Assembly (NCBI RefSeq): GCF_031157355.1
Contig: NZ_JAVIFT010000002.1
Coordinates: 1,102,501-1,166,500 of the forward strand
From: Hyphomicrobium sp. LHD-15
GTDB taxonomy: Bacteria > Pseudomonadota > Alphaproteobacteria > Rhizobiales > Hyphomicrobiaceae
Reading direction: 5' to 3'
Length of the DNA: 64,000 nt
Positions 1 to 6,722 of the stretch are shown piece by piece. Positions within the stretch are counted from its first letter, which is position 1; the number at the start of each line of letters is the position of its first letter. Both the position numbers and the translations under genes were made by a program. Under the pieces are notes generated by a model. It worked only from the letters and a program-made list of their open reading frames with translations, had not been told where the DNA came from and did no database searches.

Positions 1-1
1 G

Positions 2-868
2 AAGATCAACCTCACGCTCGAAATTGCCGGCCGTCGTTCCGACGGCTTTCACGAGCTTGCAAGCCTCGTTGTGTTTGCGAGCGTCGGCGACGTGGTGACG
101 CTCGATCCGGGGCTGCCACCGGGTTTAAGTCTTTCCGGGGTTTTCGCCGACAGGCTGGCGGGCGCCAATATTCTCGGCCGGGCGCTGGATCTGCTCGACG
201 CGTGCAAACCGAAGCTCGAACTCGGGGCGGTTCATCTCGAAAAAAGTTTGCCGGTTGCGGCTGGTATCGGTGGCGGGTCCGCTGACGCGGGTGCGCTTCT
301 GCGCGCCGTGAGGCGGACGAACGTCGAGGCGGGGCGCGACATCGATTGGCATGGGCTGGCGCGCGAACTCGGGGCCGACGTGCCGGTGTGCTTCGAAAGC
401 CGCCCGCTCTGGATGACGGGGACCGGTGAGCGGCTTGCCGAGCTTGGCGGCGTTCTCCCTGCACTTCACGCCGTGCTCGTCAACCCGATGGCTGCTGTTC
501 CCGCTGACAAAACCGCGCGCGTGTTTCGTGCGCTAGGCGCGGAGCCGCTTGCACCAGACTATGCGCCGCCGCCGGCTCCGAAGTTGGCGGATCGCGGCGC
601 GCTCATCGATTTTGCTCGCGAGCGGGGAAATGATCTCGGAGCCGCCGCGGAGGCGGTTGTTCCGGAAATCGGGCAGGTGTTGTCCGCGCTTCGGCGCGCG
701 CCGGGGATCGAGCACGCAGCCGTGTCCGGTGCGGGTCCGACGTGCTTCGGCATTTTTCCGGATGGCGCGTCGGCGGATGCTGCCCGGCAGCAGCTTGCTG
801 CCGAGCATCCGAGTTGGTGGACCGCTTCGACGACGCTCGGTGGCGGTTCGCTGCGCCAGGAGGCGTAA
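2..868 (+). CDS. ispE: 4-diphosphocytidyl-2-C-methyl-D-erythritol kinase, 5'-truncated by window start
   Basis: This is the GHMP-family kinase that phosphorylates CDP-methylerythritol in the non-mevalonate (MEP) isoprenoid pathway in the cytoplasm. The reading frame is already open at base 2 with KINLTLEIAGRRSDGFHEL, which matches the usual IspE N-terminus (AKINL...GRRxDGYHEL), so only a few residues lie before the window. The ATP-binding glycine-rich motif AAGIGGGSADA and the C-terminal GHMP motif VSGAGPTCFGIF are both intact. About 288 residues are visible, close to the usual full length. It converges with the polyprenyl synthase gene (24-bp gap), so two genes of isoprenoid metabolism sit side by side. 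Confidence 0.95.
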   Translation, partial: KINLTLEIAGRRSDGFHELASLVVFASVGDVVTLDPGLPPGLSLSGVFADRLAGANILGRALDLLDACKPKLELGAVHLEKSLPVAAGIGGGSADAGALLRAVRRTNVEAGRDIDWHGLARELGADVPVCFESRPLWMTGTGERLAELGGVLPALHAVLVNPMAAVPADKTARVFRALGAEPLAPDYAPPPAPKLADRGALIDFARERGNDLGAAAEAVVPEIGQVLSALRRAPGIEHAAVSGAGPTCFGIFPDGASADAARQQLAAEHPSWWTASTTLGGGSLRQEA

Positions 869-891
869 AGCGTTACCCCGCTCGTCAGCGA

Positions 892-1950
892 CTAGTGTGC
901 GCGAGCGATGCAGAAGTCGATGACGTCCTGCATCGCGCTCTTCTCGCGGCTGTCCGGGAAGATGGCGAGGGCGTCGCGCGCGATGCCGCCGTAGTAGCGG
1001 GCGCGATCCAGCGTGGCTTCGATGGTGCCGTGCTTTTTCATCAGGCCGATGGCGTGCTCTAGGTCGCCCGACTGGATGTCGCTCGAGACGATCGTGCGGT
1101 TCCAGAACTCGCGGTCCTTGTCGCTGCCGCGGCGGAACGAGAGGATGACGGGCAGCGTGATCTTGCCTTCGCGGAAGTCGTCGCCCACGGATTTGCCGAG
1201 ATTGGCGCTGTCGCCAGAGTAGTCGAGGGCGTCGTCGACAAGCTGGAAGGCGAGGCCGAGGTTACGGCCATAGGACCGGAGTGCAGCCTGCTCATCGGCC
1301 GGGCGGTTGGCGATCGCCGCGCCGACTTCGGCTGCCGCAGCAAATAGGGCGGCCGTCTTGGCGTCGATGATCGCGAGATAAGCGTCCTCGGTGGTCGAGG
1401 TGTTCTTGGCGGCGGCGAGCTGCATCACCTCGCCTTCGGCGATGGTGGCGGCCGCGTTGGACAAGATCCGAAGCACGGGAAGCGAGCCGACGTCGACCAA
1501 CATGCGGAAGGCCTGGCCGAGCAGGAAGTCGCCGACCAGAACCGTCGCCTGGTTGCCCCAGATGAGGCGGGCCGTCTTGCGGCCGCGGCGGGTATCGCTT
1601 TCGTCCACCACGTCGTCGTGGAGCAGCGTTGCGGTGTGCATGAATTCGATGGCGGAGGCCGTGCGCACGTGGCCGTCACCGCGATAGGCGCAGAGCTTGG
1701 AGGCGGCGATGGCCAGCATCGGCCGCAGCCGCTTGCCGCCCGAGTTCACGAGGTGGTGAGTGAGCTTCGGAATCAACTCGACGTGGGAAACGGCCTTGTC
1801 GAGGATGATCCGATTGATCGCATTCATATCCTCGTTGACGAGTTCCAGCAGTGGCGCGAGGCTTTGCGAAGGTTCGCGCGCGTCGTTCAGGGGGACAACA
1901 ACTCCCACGGGCAGATTCCTAAGTTTGTTGCGTACGTTTCTTGACTGCAT
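892..1950 (-). CDS. ispB: Long-chain polyprenyl diphosphate synthase (octaprenyl/decaprenyl type)
   Basis: A class I trans-prenyltransferase of 352 residues that extends farnesyl diphosphate with isopentenyl diphosphate to make the quinone side chain. The first aspartate-rich motif DDVVD is at about residues 112-116 and is followed by the expected DTRRG; the second, DDALD, is at about 239-243; the GGKRLRP motif near residue 71 binds isopentenyl diphosphate. The residues four and five before the first motif are small (Thr and Ala), which in this family fits a long product. Whether the chain is C40 or C50 (ubiquinone-10 is usual in alphaproteobacteria, where the gene is often called ddsA) cannot be told from sequence alone. 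It is divergent from the methyltransferase gene at 2098. Confidence 0.93.
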   Translation of the reverse strand: MQSRNVRNKLRNLPVGVVVPLNDAREPSQSLAPLLELVNEDMNAINRIILDKAVSHVELIPKLTHHLVNSGGKRLRPMLAIAASKLCAYRGDGHVRTASAIEFMHTATLLHDDVVDESDTRRGRKTARLIWGNQATVLVGDFLLGQAFRMLVDVGSLPVLRILSNAAATIAEGEVMQLAAAKNTSTTEDAYLAIIDAKTAALFAAAAEVGAAIANRPADEQAALRSYGRNLGLAFQLVDDALDYSGDSANLGKSVGDDFREGKITLPVILSFRRGSDKDREFWNRTIVSSDIQSGDLEHAIGLMKKHGTIEATLDRARYYGGIARDALAIFPDSREKSAMQDVIDFCIARAH

Positions 1951-2097
1951 AAGCTATGGCGATAGCCCGATCTGACGATTTCCTGCTGCCCCCTCATGGG
2001 TTTGCTGCATTTCTTCTGTCGATCGCACTATGTTTGTGCACCTTACCCAGAGTTTCGCGGCGACGCATCGGAAAAACGAGATTCCACGAGACATGCC

Positions 2098-2892
2098 ATG
2101 ACTGTCAGTGATGATGCATTTCTCGGGGGGAGGCTCCAAATTCTCCAACCTCGTCAAGCTTATAGGGCGGGGTTGGACGCCGTGATGCTGGCCGCCGCGG
2201 TGAGCGAACGGGTGGGCGGCCCGTTCCGTGTGCTGGATGTCGGCGCTGGCGTGGGGACGGCCGGTCTCGCGGTCGCATGGCGCTGCAGGCAGGCCGAGGT
2301 TGTGCTTATCGAGCGGGAGCCTGATCTCGTGCGGTTGGCGCGGGAGAACATTGCGCGGAACGGCCTCGGCGAACGCGTTTCAATTGTGGAAGCGGATCTT
2401 CTGCAAGTTTCGACCGCGGCGCTTGCGGCGGCTGGGGTCGGCGAAGCAACTTTCGACCAGGTGATCGCCAATCCGCCCTATCACACCGAGGGCGCGGGGA
2501 CGGCCGCGCGTCATGCCCTCAAGGCAGCGGCGCACGCCATGCCGGAGGCGGCGCTCGACGACTGGTGCCGGTTTCTGGCGCGCATGGCCCGGCCGGGAGG
2601 AGAAGCGCTGATCGTTCACAAGACCGCGGCGCTGCCGGAGCTGATCCAGGCGCTCAAAGGCCGTTTCGGCGGGCTTTCGGCGCTGCCGCTTCATTCGCAT
2701 GCCGGCGAGCCGGCCGGGCGCATCATCCTCAAGGGCACCAAGGGGTCGCGTGCACCATTCCGCCTCGAATCAGGGCTGTTGTTACACGAGGAGGACGAGC
2801 GCTTCACGGCGGGGGCCGAGGGCGTTCTCCGGCTTGGCCAGTCTCTCGCAGTGGCCTATGGGAGAGCCTGGGAAGCTGGCGCCGTCTCTTGA
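2098..2892 (+). CDS. TrmN6-like tRNA1(Val) A37 N6-methyltransferase family protein
   Basis: A 264-residue class I SAM-dependent methyltransferase of the small-domain (MTS/YfiC) family. The SAM-binding loop VLDVGAGVGTAGL lies near residues 43-55, and the amino-methylation motif NPPY, which positions the exocyclic amine of adenine, appears in VIANPPYHTEG. The start MTVSDDAFLGGRLQ is chosen because homologues begin just before the L(G)G(R/K)LxIxQP(R/K)xGYRAGxDAVLLAA signature; the open frame extends 34 codons further upstream without family-like sequence. The enzyme family modifies A37 of a valine tRNA in E. coli; the same substrate here is an inference. It is followed after 47 bp by the S49 peptidase gene, possibly in one transcript. 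Confidence 0.85.
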   Translation: MTVSDDAFLGGRLQILQPRQAYRAGLDAVMLAAAVSERVGGPFRVLDVGAGVGTAGLAVAWRCRQAEVVLIEREPDLVRLARENIARNGLGERVSIVEADLLQVSTAALAAAGVGEATFDQVIANPPYHTEGAGTAARHALKAAAHAMPEAALDDWCRFLARMARPGGEALIVHKTAALPELIQALKGRFGGLSALPLHSHAGEPAGRIILKGTKGSRAPFRLESGLLLHEEDERFTAGAEGVLRLGQSLAVAYGRAWEAGAVS

Positions 2893-2939
2893 GGCAGGCG
2901 TAACGTTTCGACCGAGAAACTTCGAAAGGATGTGATCGC

Positions 2940-3782
2940 ATGGGGCTTTTCAACCGCGGCGTCGTGGTGCCTGTCCTGAGGTTTTCCGGTGCCATCGGCA
3001 TGGCCGCGCCCCTGCGCCCCGGCCTCAGTATCGCGACGCTGGCCGGGCCGATCGAAAAGGCGTTCTCGATGTCGCGTGCGAAATCGGTGGCGGTCGTCAT
3101 CAATTCGCCGGGCGGCAGTCCAGTGCAGTCGAGCCTCTTATTCCGCCGTCTGCGTCAGCTCGCGGATGAAAAGGGCAAGAAGATCTACGTATTCTGCGAA
3201 GATGTGGCTGCTTCGGGCGGCTACTATCTGGCGGTGGCCGGCGACGAGATCTATGCGGATGCTTCCTCGATCGTGGGATCGATCGGCGTGATTTCGGCGA
3301 GCTTCGGGCTCGATCGGGCCATCGAAAAGCTCGGTATTTCGCGCCGCGTTTACACCGCGGGCACCAATAAGGGTGCGCTCGATCCGTTTCAGCCGGAGAA
3401 GGCCGAAGATATCGAGCGGCTGAAGGCGATCCAGCGGACCGTGCACGACGTGTTCATCGGGGTCGTGAAGGATCGCCGTCTCGGCCGCATCAAGGGGCCG
3501 GATACGGAGGTGTTCTCGGGGGCGTTCTGGTCAGCGCCGGAAGCCCTCGAATTGGGACTGATCGACGGCATCTCGGACGTGCGCACCAAGATGCGCGAGA
3601 TCCATGGCCCGAACGTGCGGCTACGCGTGGTCGCCGCCGAGCGGGGGCTGTTCAGCCGGATGCGGAAGCTCCCCTCAGTGCTGGGCGGACTGGGTTCAGA
3701 CGCACATCAAGGTCTTGCATTTGCTGACGATCTGGTGTCGGCTGTGGAAATTCGCGCCCTCTGGTCGCGGTTCGGGCTTTGA
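2940..3782 (+). CDS. S49 family serine peptidase (SppA/SohB-like, no membrane anchor)
   Basis: A 280-residue member of the signal peptide peptidase A family, which uses a Ser/Lys dyad. The nucleophile motif DVAASGGYY puts the serine at residue 92, and Lys144 in GTNKGALDPF lies 52 residues later, the same spacing I recall for E. coli SohB. The oxyanion segment INSPGGSP is at 54-61. Unlike E. coli SppA and SohB there is no obvious N-terminal signal or transmembrane helix: the protein opens with MGLFNRGVVVPVLRFSG. It is therefore a half-size enzyme that may work in the cytoplasm or at the inner membrane surface. An inverted repeat follows within 40 bp of the stop. Confidence 0.88.
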   Translation: MGLFNRGVVVPVLRFSGAIGMAAPLRPGLSIATLAGPIEKAFSMSRAKSVAVVINSPGGSPVQSSLLFRRLRQLADEKGKKIYVFCEDVAASGGYYLAVAGDEIYADASSIVGSIGVISASFGLDRAIEKLGISRRVYTAGTNKGALDPFQPEKAEDIERLKAIQRTVHDVFIGVVKDRRLGRIKGPDTEVFSGAFWSAPEALELGLIDGISDVRTKMREIHGPNVRLRVVAAERGLFSRMRKLPSVLGGLGSDAHQGLAFADDLVSAVEIRALWSRFGL

Positions 3783-3818
3783 ACCTTTCCTTGCCGGGTG
3801 CGCTTTTGGGTCTTCGAT

Positions 3819-3870
3819 GAGACCTATGATTCACGCTTCGGACTGATAGGGTCCGAAGCGATCATGGTCT
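3819..3870. repeat. Dispersed palindromic repeat, family C, compact copy
   Basis: An imperfect inverted repeat: the left arm 3820-3843 (AGACCTATGATTCACGC then TTCGGAC) pairs with the right arm 3851-3870 (GTCCGAAGCGATCATGGTCT) around the loop TGATAGG. The same arms occur in a longer form at 31130-31235 and a lone left arm at 31078-31091. It sits between the S49 peptidase stop and the next small gene. It could also act as a hairpin at the 3' end of the upstream transcript, although no T-run follows. Confidence 0.7.
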
Positions 3871-3888
3871 GGTGGAGCAGGTTTCGCC

Positions 3889-4101
3889 ATGCCACACGTT
3901 TTCGCTCTGGTGATTGCCGGCGCTGGTCTATACGCCGGCTACAAATGGGTGTCGCGCCAAGTGGCGCAGATGCAAGACGCGGTGCGCCGGCAGGAAGCCG
4001 ATTTGCGCGATGCTGTCGCGCGTGGGCGCGGGGCGCCGAAGGATCTCGGCACGCTCGAACTCGATCCCAAATCCGGCGTGTATCGCCCGCGCGCGAAGTA
4101 G
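3889..4101 (+). CDS. Small conserved-looking hypothetical protein with N-terminal hydrophobic segment
   Basis: A 70-residue protein that I do not recognise by name. It starts MPHVFALVIAGAGLYAGYKW, a short hydrophobic stretch of about 15 residues able to span or dip into the membrane. A charged helical segment follows, rich in Gln, Arg, Asp and Glu (about residues 24-45), and it ends with LELDPKSGVYRPRAK, a tail of the type seen in small Hyphomicrobiales proteins. The coding bias matches its neighbours, which is why it is accepted as real although short. It is tail-to-tail with the SRPBCC gene (16-bp gap). Function unknown. Confidence 0.65.
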   Translation: MPHVFALVIAGAGLYAGYKWVSRQVAQMQDAVRRQEADLRDAVARGRGAPKDLGTLELDPKSGVYRPRAK

Positions 4102-4117
4102 TCGCTGCGGTTCGCAA

Positions 4118-4582
4118 TTATCCTTCGCGTGCGAGTTCCTTGGCGAGCGCTTCGAGCAGCTCGCGGGTGCCGTGCTCGCGCTGAAGGATCTGGTCCTGTC
4201 CATCGAGATAGGCGCCCTGCTCGGTGAAAATGAGCTTGCTGCCGGAGCCTTCGGGTACGATTTCGGTGGTCGCGAGGGACGCCGATATTCTGCGACCCGC
4301 GACCGTCATGTCGTAGGCGATGATGATGCGATTGTCGGGCACGATATCGAAGTAGGTCGCGTCGAAGGTGATCAGATCTCCGCCCTGGAAGCGGAAGCAG
4401 CTCGACTCTTTGCCGCCGACGCGAAAATCGAGGTCGTAGGTTTCGATGTCCCAGCCTTCGCCTTCGGCAAACCAGCGCCGTTTGATGACCGGATCCGAAT
4501 AAGCCTTGAAGACCTTTTGCGGTTTGGCGGGATAAATCTGCTCGATGGTGAAGGAGCCGTGGGCGATGCTGTTCTCACTCAT
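4118..4582 (-). CDS. SRPBCC (AHSA1-like) domain protein
   Basis: A 154-residue START/Bet v1-like fold protein of the AHSA1 group. The pattern FTIEQIYPAKPQKVFKAYSDPVIKRRWFAEG (read in pieces: YPA...VF.A..DP....RW) is the family's opening, followed by GGKESSCFRF and the C-terminal HGTRELLEAL helix that closes the ligand cavity. Its start codon overlaps the stop of the upstream ArsR-type regulator by 4 bp, so the two are translationally coupled. This regulator/AHSA1 pairing is common in alphaproteobacteria. The hydrophobic ligand or stress signal is not known, and no enzymatic activity can be inferred. Confidence 0.87.
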   Translation of the reverse strand: MSENSIAHGSFTIEQIYPAKPQKVFKAYSDPVIKRRWFAEGEGWDIETYDLDFRVGGKESSCFRFQGGDLITFDATYFDIVPDNRIIIAYDMTVAGRRISASLATTEIVPEGSGSKLIFTEQGAYLDGQDQILQREHGTRELLEALAKELAREG

Positions 4583-4938
4583 GATTTCACATCCTTGCCG
4601 CTGTCGTCGTCATCGGGCTGGCTGGCGAGAAGGTCGCCGAGTTTGTCGAGCTTGCGCTCCCACATCAGGCGGCGCTGGTTGATCCAGCGCTCGGCCATGG
4701 CGAGCACCTTCGGATCGGCGCGGCAGGTTCGCACGCGGCCGAGCTTCTCCGAGCGGACGAGCCCGCTCGCTTCCAAAATCTTCAGATGCTGCACGACTGC
4801 CGAAAGGGTCATGTCGAGCGGTTCGGCGAGCTTGCTCACTGTTGCGGGGCCGCGGCTCAACTGGTCGAGCATGGCGCGGCGGCCCGCGTCGGCGAGCGCC
4901 TGGTAGATGAGATCGAGCTGGTCTGATTGGTGAAGCAT
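4579..4938 (-). CDS. ArsR-family winged-helix transcriptional regulator
   Basis: A 119-residue winged helix-turn-helix protein. The pattern LDLIYQALADAGRRAMLDQLSRGPATVSKLAEPLDMTLSAVVQHLKILEASGLVRSEKLGRVRTC (read in segments) is the standard ArsR DNA-binding domain without the metal-binding ELCVCDL cysteines, so it belongs to the non-metal group that is usually paired with AHSA1 proteins. The ATG at 4938 (MLHQSDQLDL) is preferred over a TTG five codons upstream because family members start this way. It is the first gene of a two-gene operon with the SRPBCC protein and is divergent from glyQ, with 190 bp between them holding both promoters. Confidence 0.88.
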   Translation of the reverse strand: MLHQSDQLDLIYQALADAGRRAMLDQLSRGPATVSKLAEPLDMTLSAVVQHLKILEASGLVRSEKLGRVRTCRADPKVLAMAERWINQRRLMWERKLDKLGDLLASQPDDDDSGKDVKS

Positions 4939-5128
4939 TTGCTTAACTATCAAGATTTCGGCCGGCTTGGCAAGAACAGTTTAGTGATTGCTTCAGTTTT
5001 GATGGCTGAGACTGCGCGCCGGGCGCGACGCTCGGCTGTGGACGAGGCGGCGTGACAGTGGGACCCGAATGCGTATAGTGCGCCCCTCGCAGCAACCTCC
5101 TTCAAAACCATTTGGGCGAACGCGCCTC

Positions 5129-6079
5129 ATGACCAAATCTTCCGCTCGGACAGCCGAAGCCAAGCCCGCCGCGCCAGCGCTTCGGCCGAAGGAAAGCTTT
5201 CAGGATCTGATCCTCACGCTGCAGCAATTCTGGGGCGCACAAGGCTGCGTCGTGCTGCAGCCCTACGACATGGAAGTCGGCGCGGGTACGTTTCATCCGG
5301 CAACGACCCTGCGTGCACTCGGCCCGCGCCCGTGGAGCGCCTGCTACGTGCAGCCCTCGCGGCGTCCGAAGGATGGACGCTACGGCGAGAACCCGAACCG
5401 GCTGCAGCACTACTATCAGTTCCAGGTGATCATGAAGCCGTCACCGGAGAACATCCTCGATCTCTATCTGCAGAGCCTCGACGCCATCGGCATCGACACC
5501 AAGGTCAACGACATCCGTTTCGTCGAGGACGATTGGGAGAGCCCGACGCTCGGCGCGTGGGGCCTCGGTTGGGAAGTCTGGTGCAACGGCATGGAGGTGA
5601 CGCAGTTCACCTACTTCCAACAGGTCGGCGGCTTCGACTGCAATCCTGTCGCCGGGGAAATCACCTACGGTCTTGAACGTCTGGCGATGTACGTCCAGGG
5701 CGTCGATCGTGTGTTCGATCTCAACTTCAACGGACGCACCGACGCGCGCAAGCTTTCCTACGGCGACGTTTTTCTGCAGGCGGAGCAAGAATACTCGCGC
5801 TTCAATTTTGAGCACGCCGACACGGCGCTGCTGTTGCAGCACTTCCGCGATGCCGAAAAGGAATGCAAGTCGCTGCTCGCCAAGGGCGCAAGTGAGGAAA
5901 AACATCTCCTGGTGTTGCCAGCATACGACCAGTGCATAAAAGCCTCACACGTTTTTAATTTGCTCGACGCAAGGGGCGTAATTTCCGTTACAGAGCGTCA
6001 GGGATATATCCTGCGCGTGCGTGATCTCGCGAAAGCGTGCTGCGCTGCTTGGCTCGACTCTGATGGAGGCCGCTCGTGA
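5129..6079 (+). CDS. glyQ: Glycine--tRNA ligase alpha subunit
   Basis: Catalytic subunit of the bacterial (alpha2-beta2) glycyl-tRNA synthetase. The 316-residue protein carries the whole family signature: [57 protein letters not shown] and [12 protein letters not shown]. The ATG at 5129 ([14 protein letters not shown]) is preferred over the one 20 codons upstream because the extra segment has no family similarity; even so a short Ala/Pro/Lys-rich leader precedes the conserved part. The stop overlaps the GTG start of the next small membrane protein (GTGA), so translation is coupled; glyS follows that gene. Confidence 0.97.
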   Translation: MTKSSARTAEAKPAAPALRPKESFQDLILTLQQFWGAQGCVVLQPYDMEVGAGTFHPATTLRALGPRPWSACYVQPSRRPKDGRYGENPNRLQHYYQFQVIMKPSPENILDLYLQSLDAIGIDTKVNDIRFVEDDWESPTLGAWGLGWEVWCNGMEVTQFTYFQQVGGFDCNPVAGEITYGLERLAMYVQGVDRVFDLNFNGRTDARKLSYGDVFLQAEQEYSRFNFEHADTALLLQHFRDAEKECKSLLAKGASEEKHLLVLPAYDQCIKASHVFNLLDARGVISVTERQGYILRVRDLAKACCAAWLDSDGGRS

Positions 6080-6486
6080 ATGAGACCATTATTGGACTGC
6101 TCGTCATCGGTATACCGGCGCTGCTGATCGGCGGAATTCTGCTCGGCCGCTACCGGCCGGTGTTCTGGATGTTCTTCGCCGCTCTTCTCATCGGCCTCGG
6201 TTATCTCACGACGACGGGAACGGTTGACGATATCGGCAAGCAAGCGATCGGCTATGTCGGCACGCCGCCGCCGGAAGCTCCGGCTGCCACGCCGACCGCC
6301 GCTCCCGAGCCGGCGCCCGCTCCTGCCGCTGCGCCTGAGCCTGCTCCGGCACCCGAGGCGGCTCCTGCGCCCGCGCCTGAAGCGGCCCCTGCGCCGGCTC
6401 CAGAAGCAACGCCCGCGCCGGAAGCAACGCCGGCTCCAGAGGCCGCACCTTCCGAGCCCGCACCGGCTCCTGCGCCCGCGCCGTAA
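6076..6486 (+). CDS. Membrane-anchored Pro/Ala/Glu-rich protein encoded between glyQ and glyS
   Basis: A 136-residue protein with two predicted membrane helices (about residues 6-24 and 29-48: [20 protein letters not shown] and [16 protein letters not shown]) followed, after a short linker, by about 75 residues made almost only of Ala, Pro and Glu in APEAAPAP-type repeats. The tail is probably extended and periplasmic or cytoplasmic; it resembles spacer segments that cross the cell wall. It begins with GTG overlapping the glyQ stop, so it is co-translated with the synthetase although no link to tRNA charging is known. Repeat number in such tails often varies between strains. Function unknown. 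Confidence 0.75.
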   Translation: MNETIIGLLVIGIPALLIGGILLGRYRPVFWMFFAALLIGLGYLTTTGTVDDIGKQAIGYVGTPPPEAPAATPTAAPEPAPAPAAAPEPAPAPEAAPAPAPEAAPAPAPEATPAPEATPAPEAAPSEPAPAPAPAP

Positions 6487-6522
6487 CGTCCGGCGCCGGC
6501 TTCGAAAATCTGGATCTCTTGG

Positions 6523-6554
6523 ACGGGGGTACGCGGCAAGCGTGCCCCCGTTTC
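6523..6554 (+). terminator. Candidate intrinsic terminator between the membrane protein gene and glyS
   Basis: A 12-bp stem (ACGGGGGTACGC at 6523-6534 with GCGTGCCCCCGT at 6540-6551, one T-G wobble) with a 5-base loop and a short TTT run after it. It could separate glyQ expression from glyS or act as an attenuator, since no strong T-run follows. Confidence 0.55.
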
Positions 6555-6634
6555 CGTGTGCTTTCAGGGCGTTTCAAGTTGCCCCGCTGCGGGCGTCCCC
6601 GTATGTCTGTGGGCGAGTGGCTCCTTGTTTTGAC

Positions 6635-6680
6635 GTGCTTCTTATCGGAAAACCGGTTCCCACTTTTCCGGAAGCACTCT
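6635..6680. repeat. Dispersed palindromic repeat, family A (AAAACCGGTTCCCACTTTT type)
   Basis: The block GTGCTTCTTATCGGAAAACC - GGTTCCCACTTTTCCGG - AAGCACTCT has complementary ends (GTGCTT/AAGCAC) and a partly palindromic core. I recall this sequence type as a very common spacer repeat in Rhizobiales genomes. Three degenerate relatives occur in this window, at about 15993, 25992 and 27731. This copy ends 42 bp before glyS. Confidence 0.7.
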
Positions 6681-6722
6681 ATCGCTGCTCCCGCTACCTG
6701 AAATCTCACGAGGCACGCCCCG

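Noticed and set aside
4118-4906. 330-codon plus-strand frame from 3914 covering the SRPBCC/ArsR pair
   Set aside because: The minus-strand frames carry an AHSA1 domain and a winged helix with coupled start/stop; the plus frame shows no family pattern.
6286-6486. Tandem DNA repeat or CRISPR-like array in the GCCGGAAGC-rich stretch
   Set aside because: The periodicity comes from Ala/Pro/Glu codons of a coding tail; units are short and irregular with no spacers.
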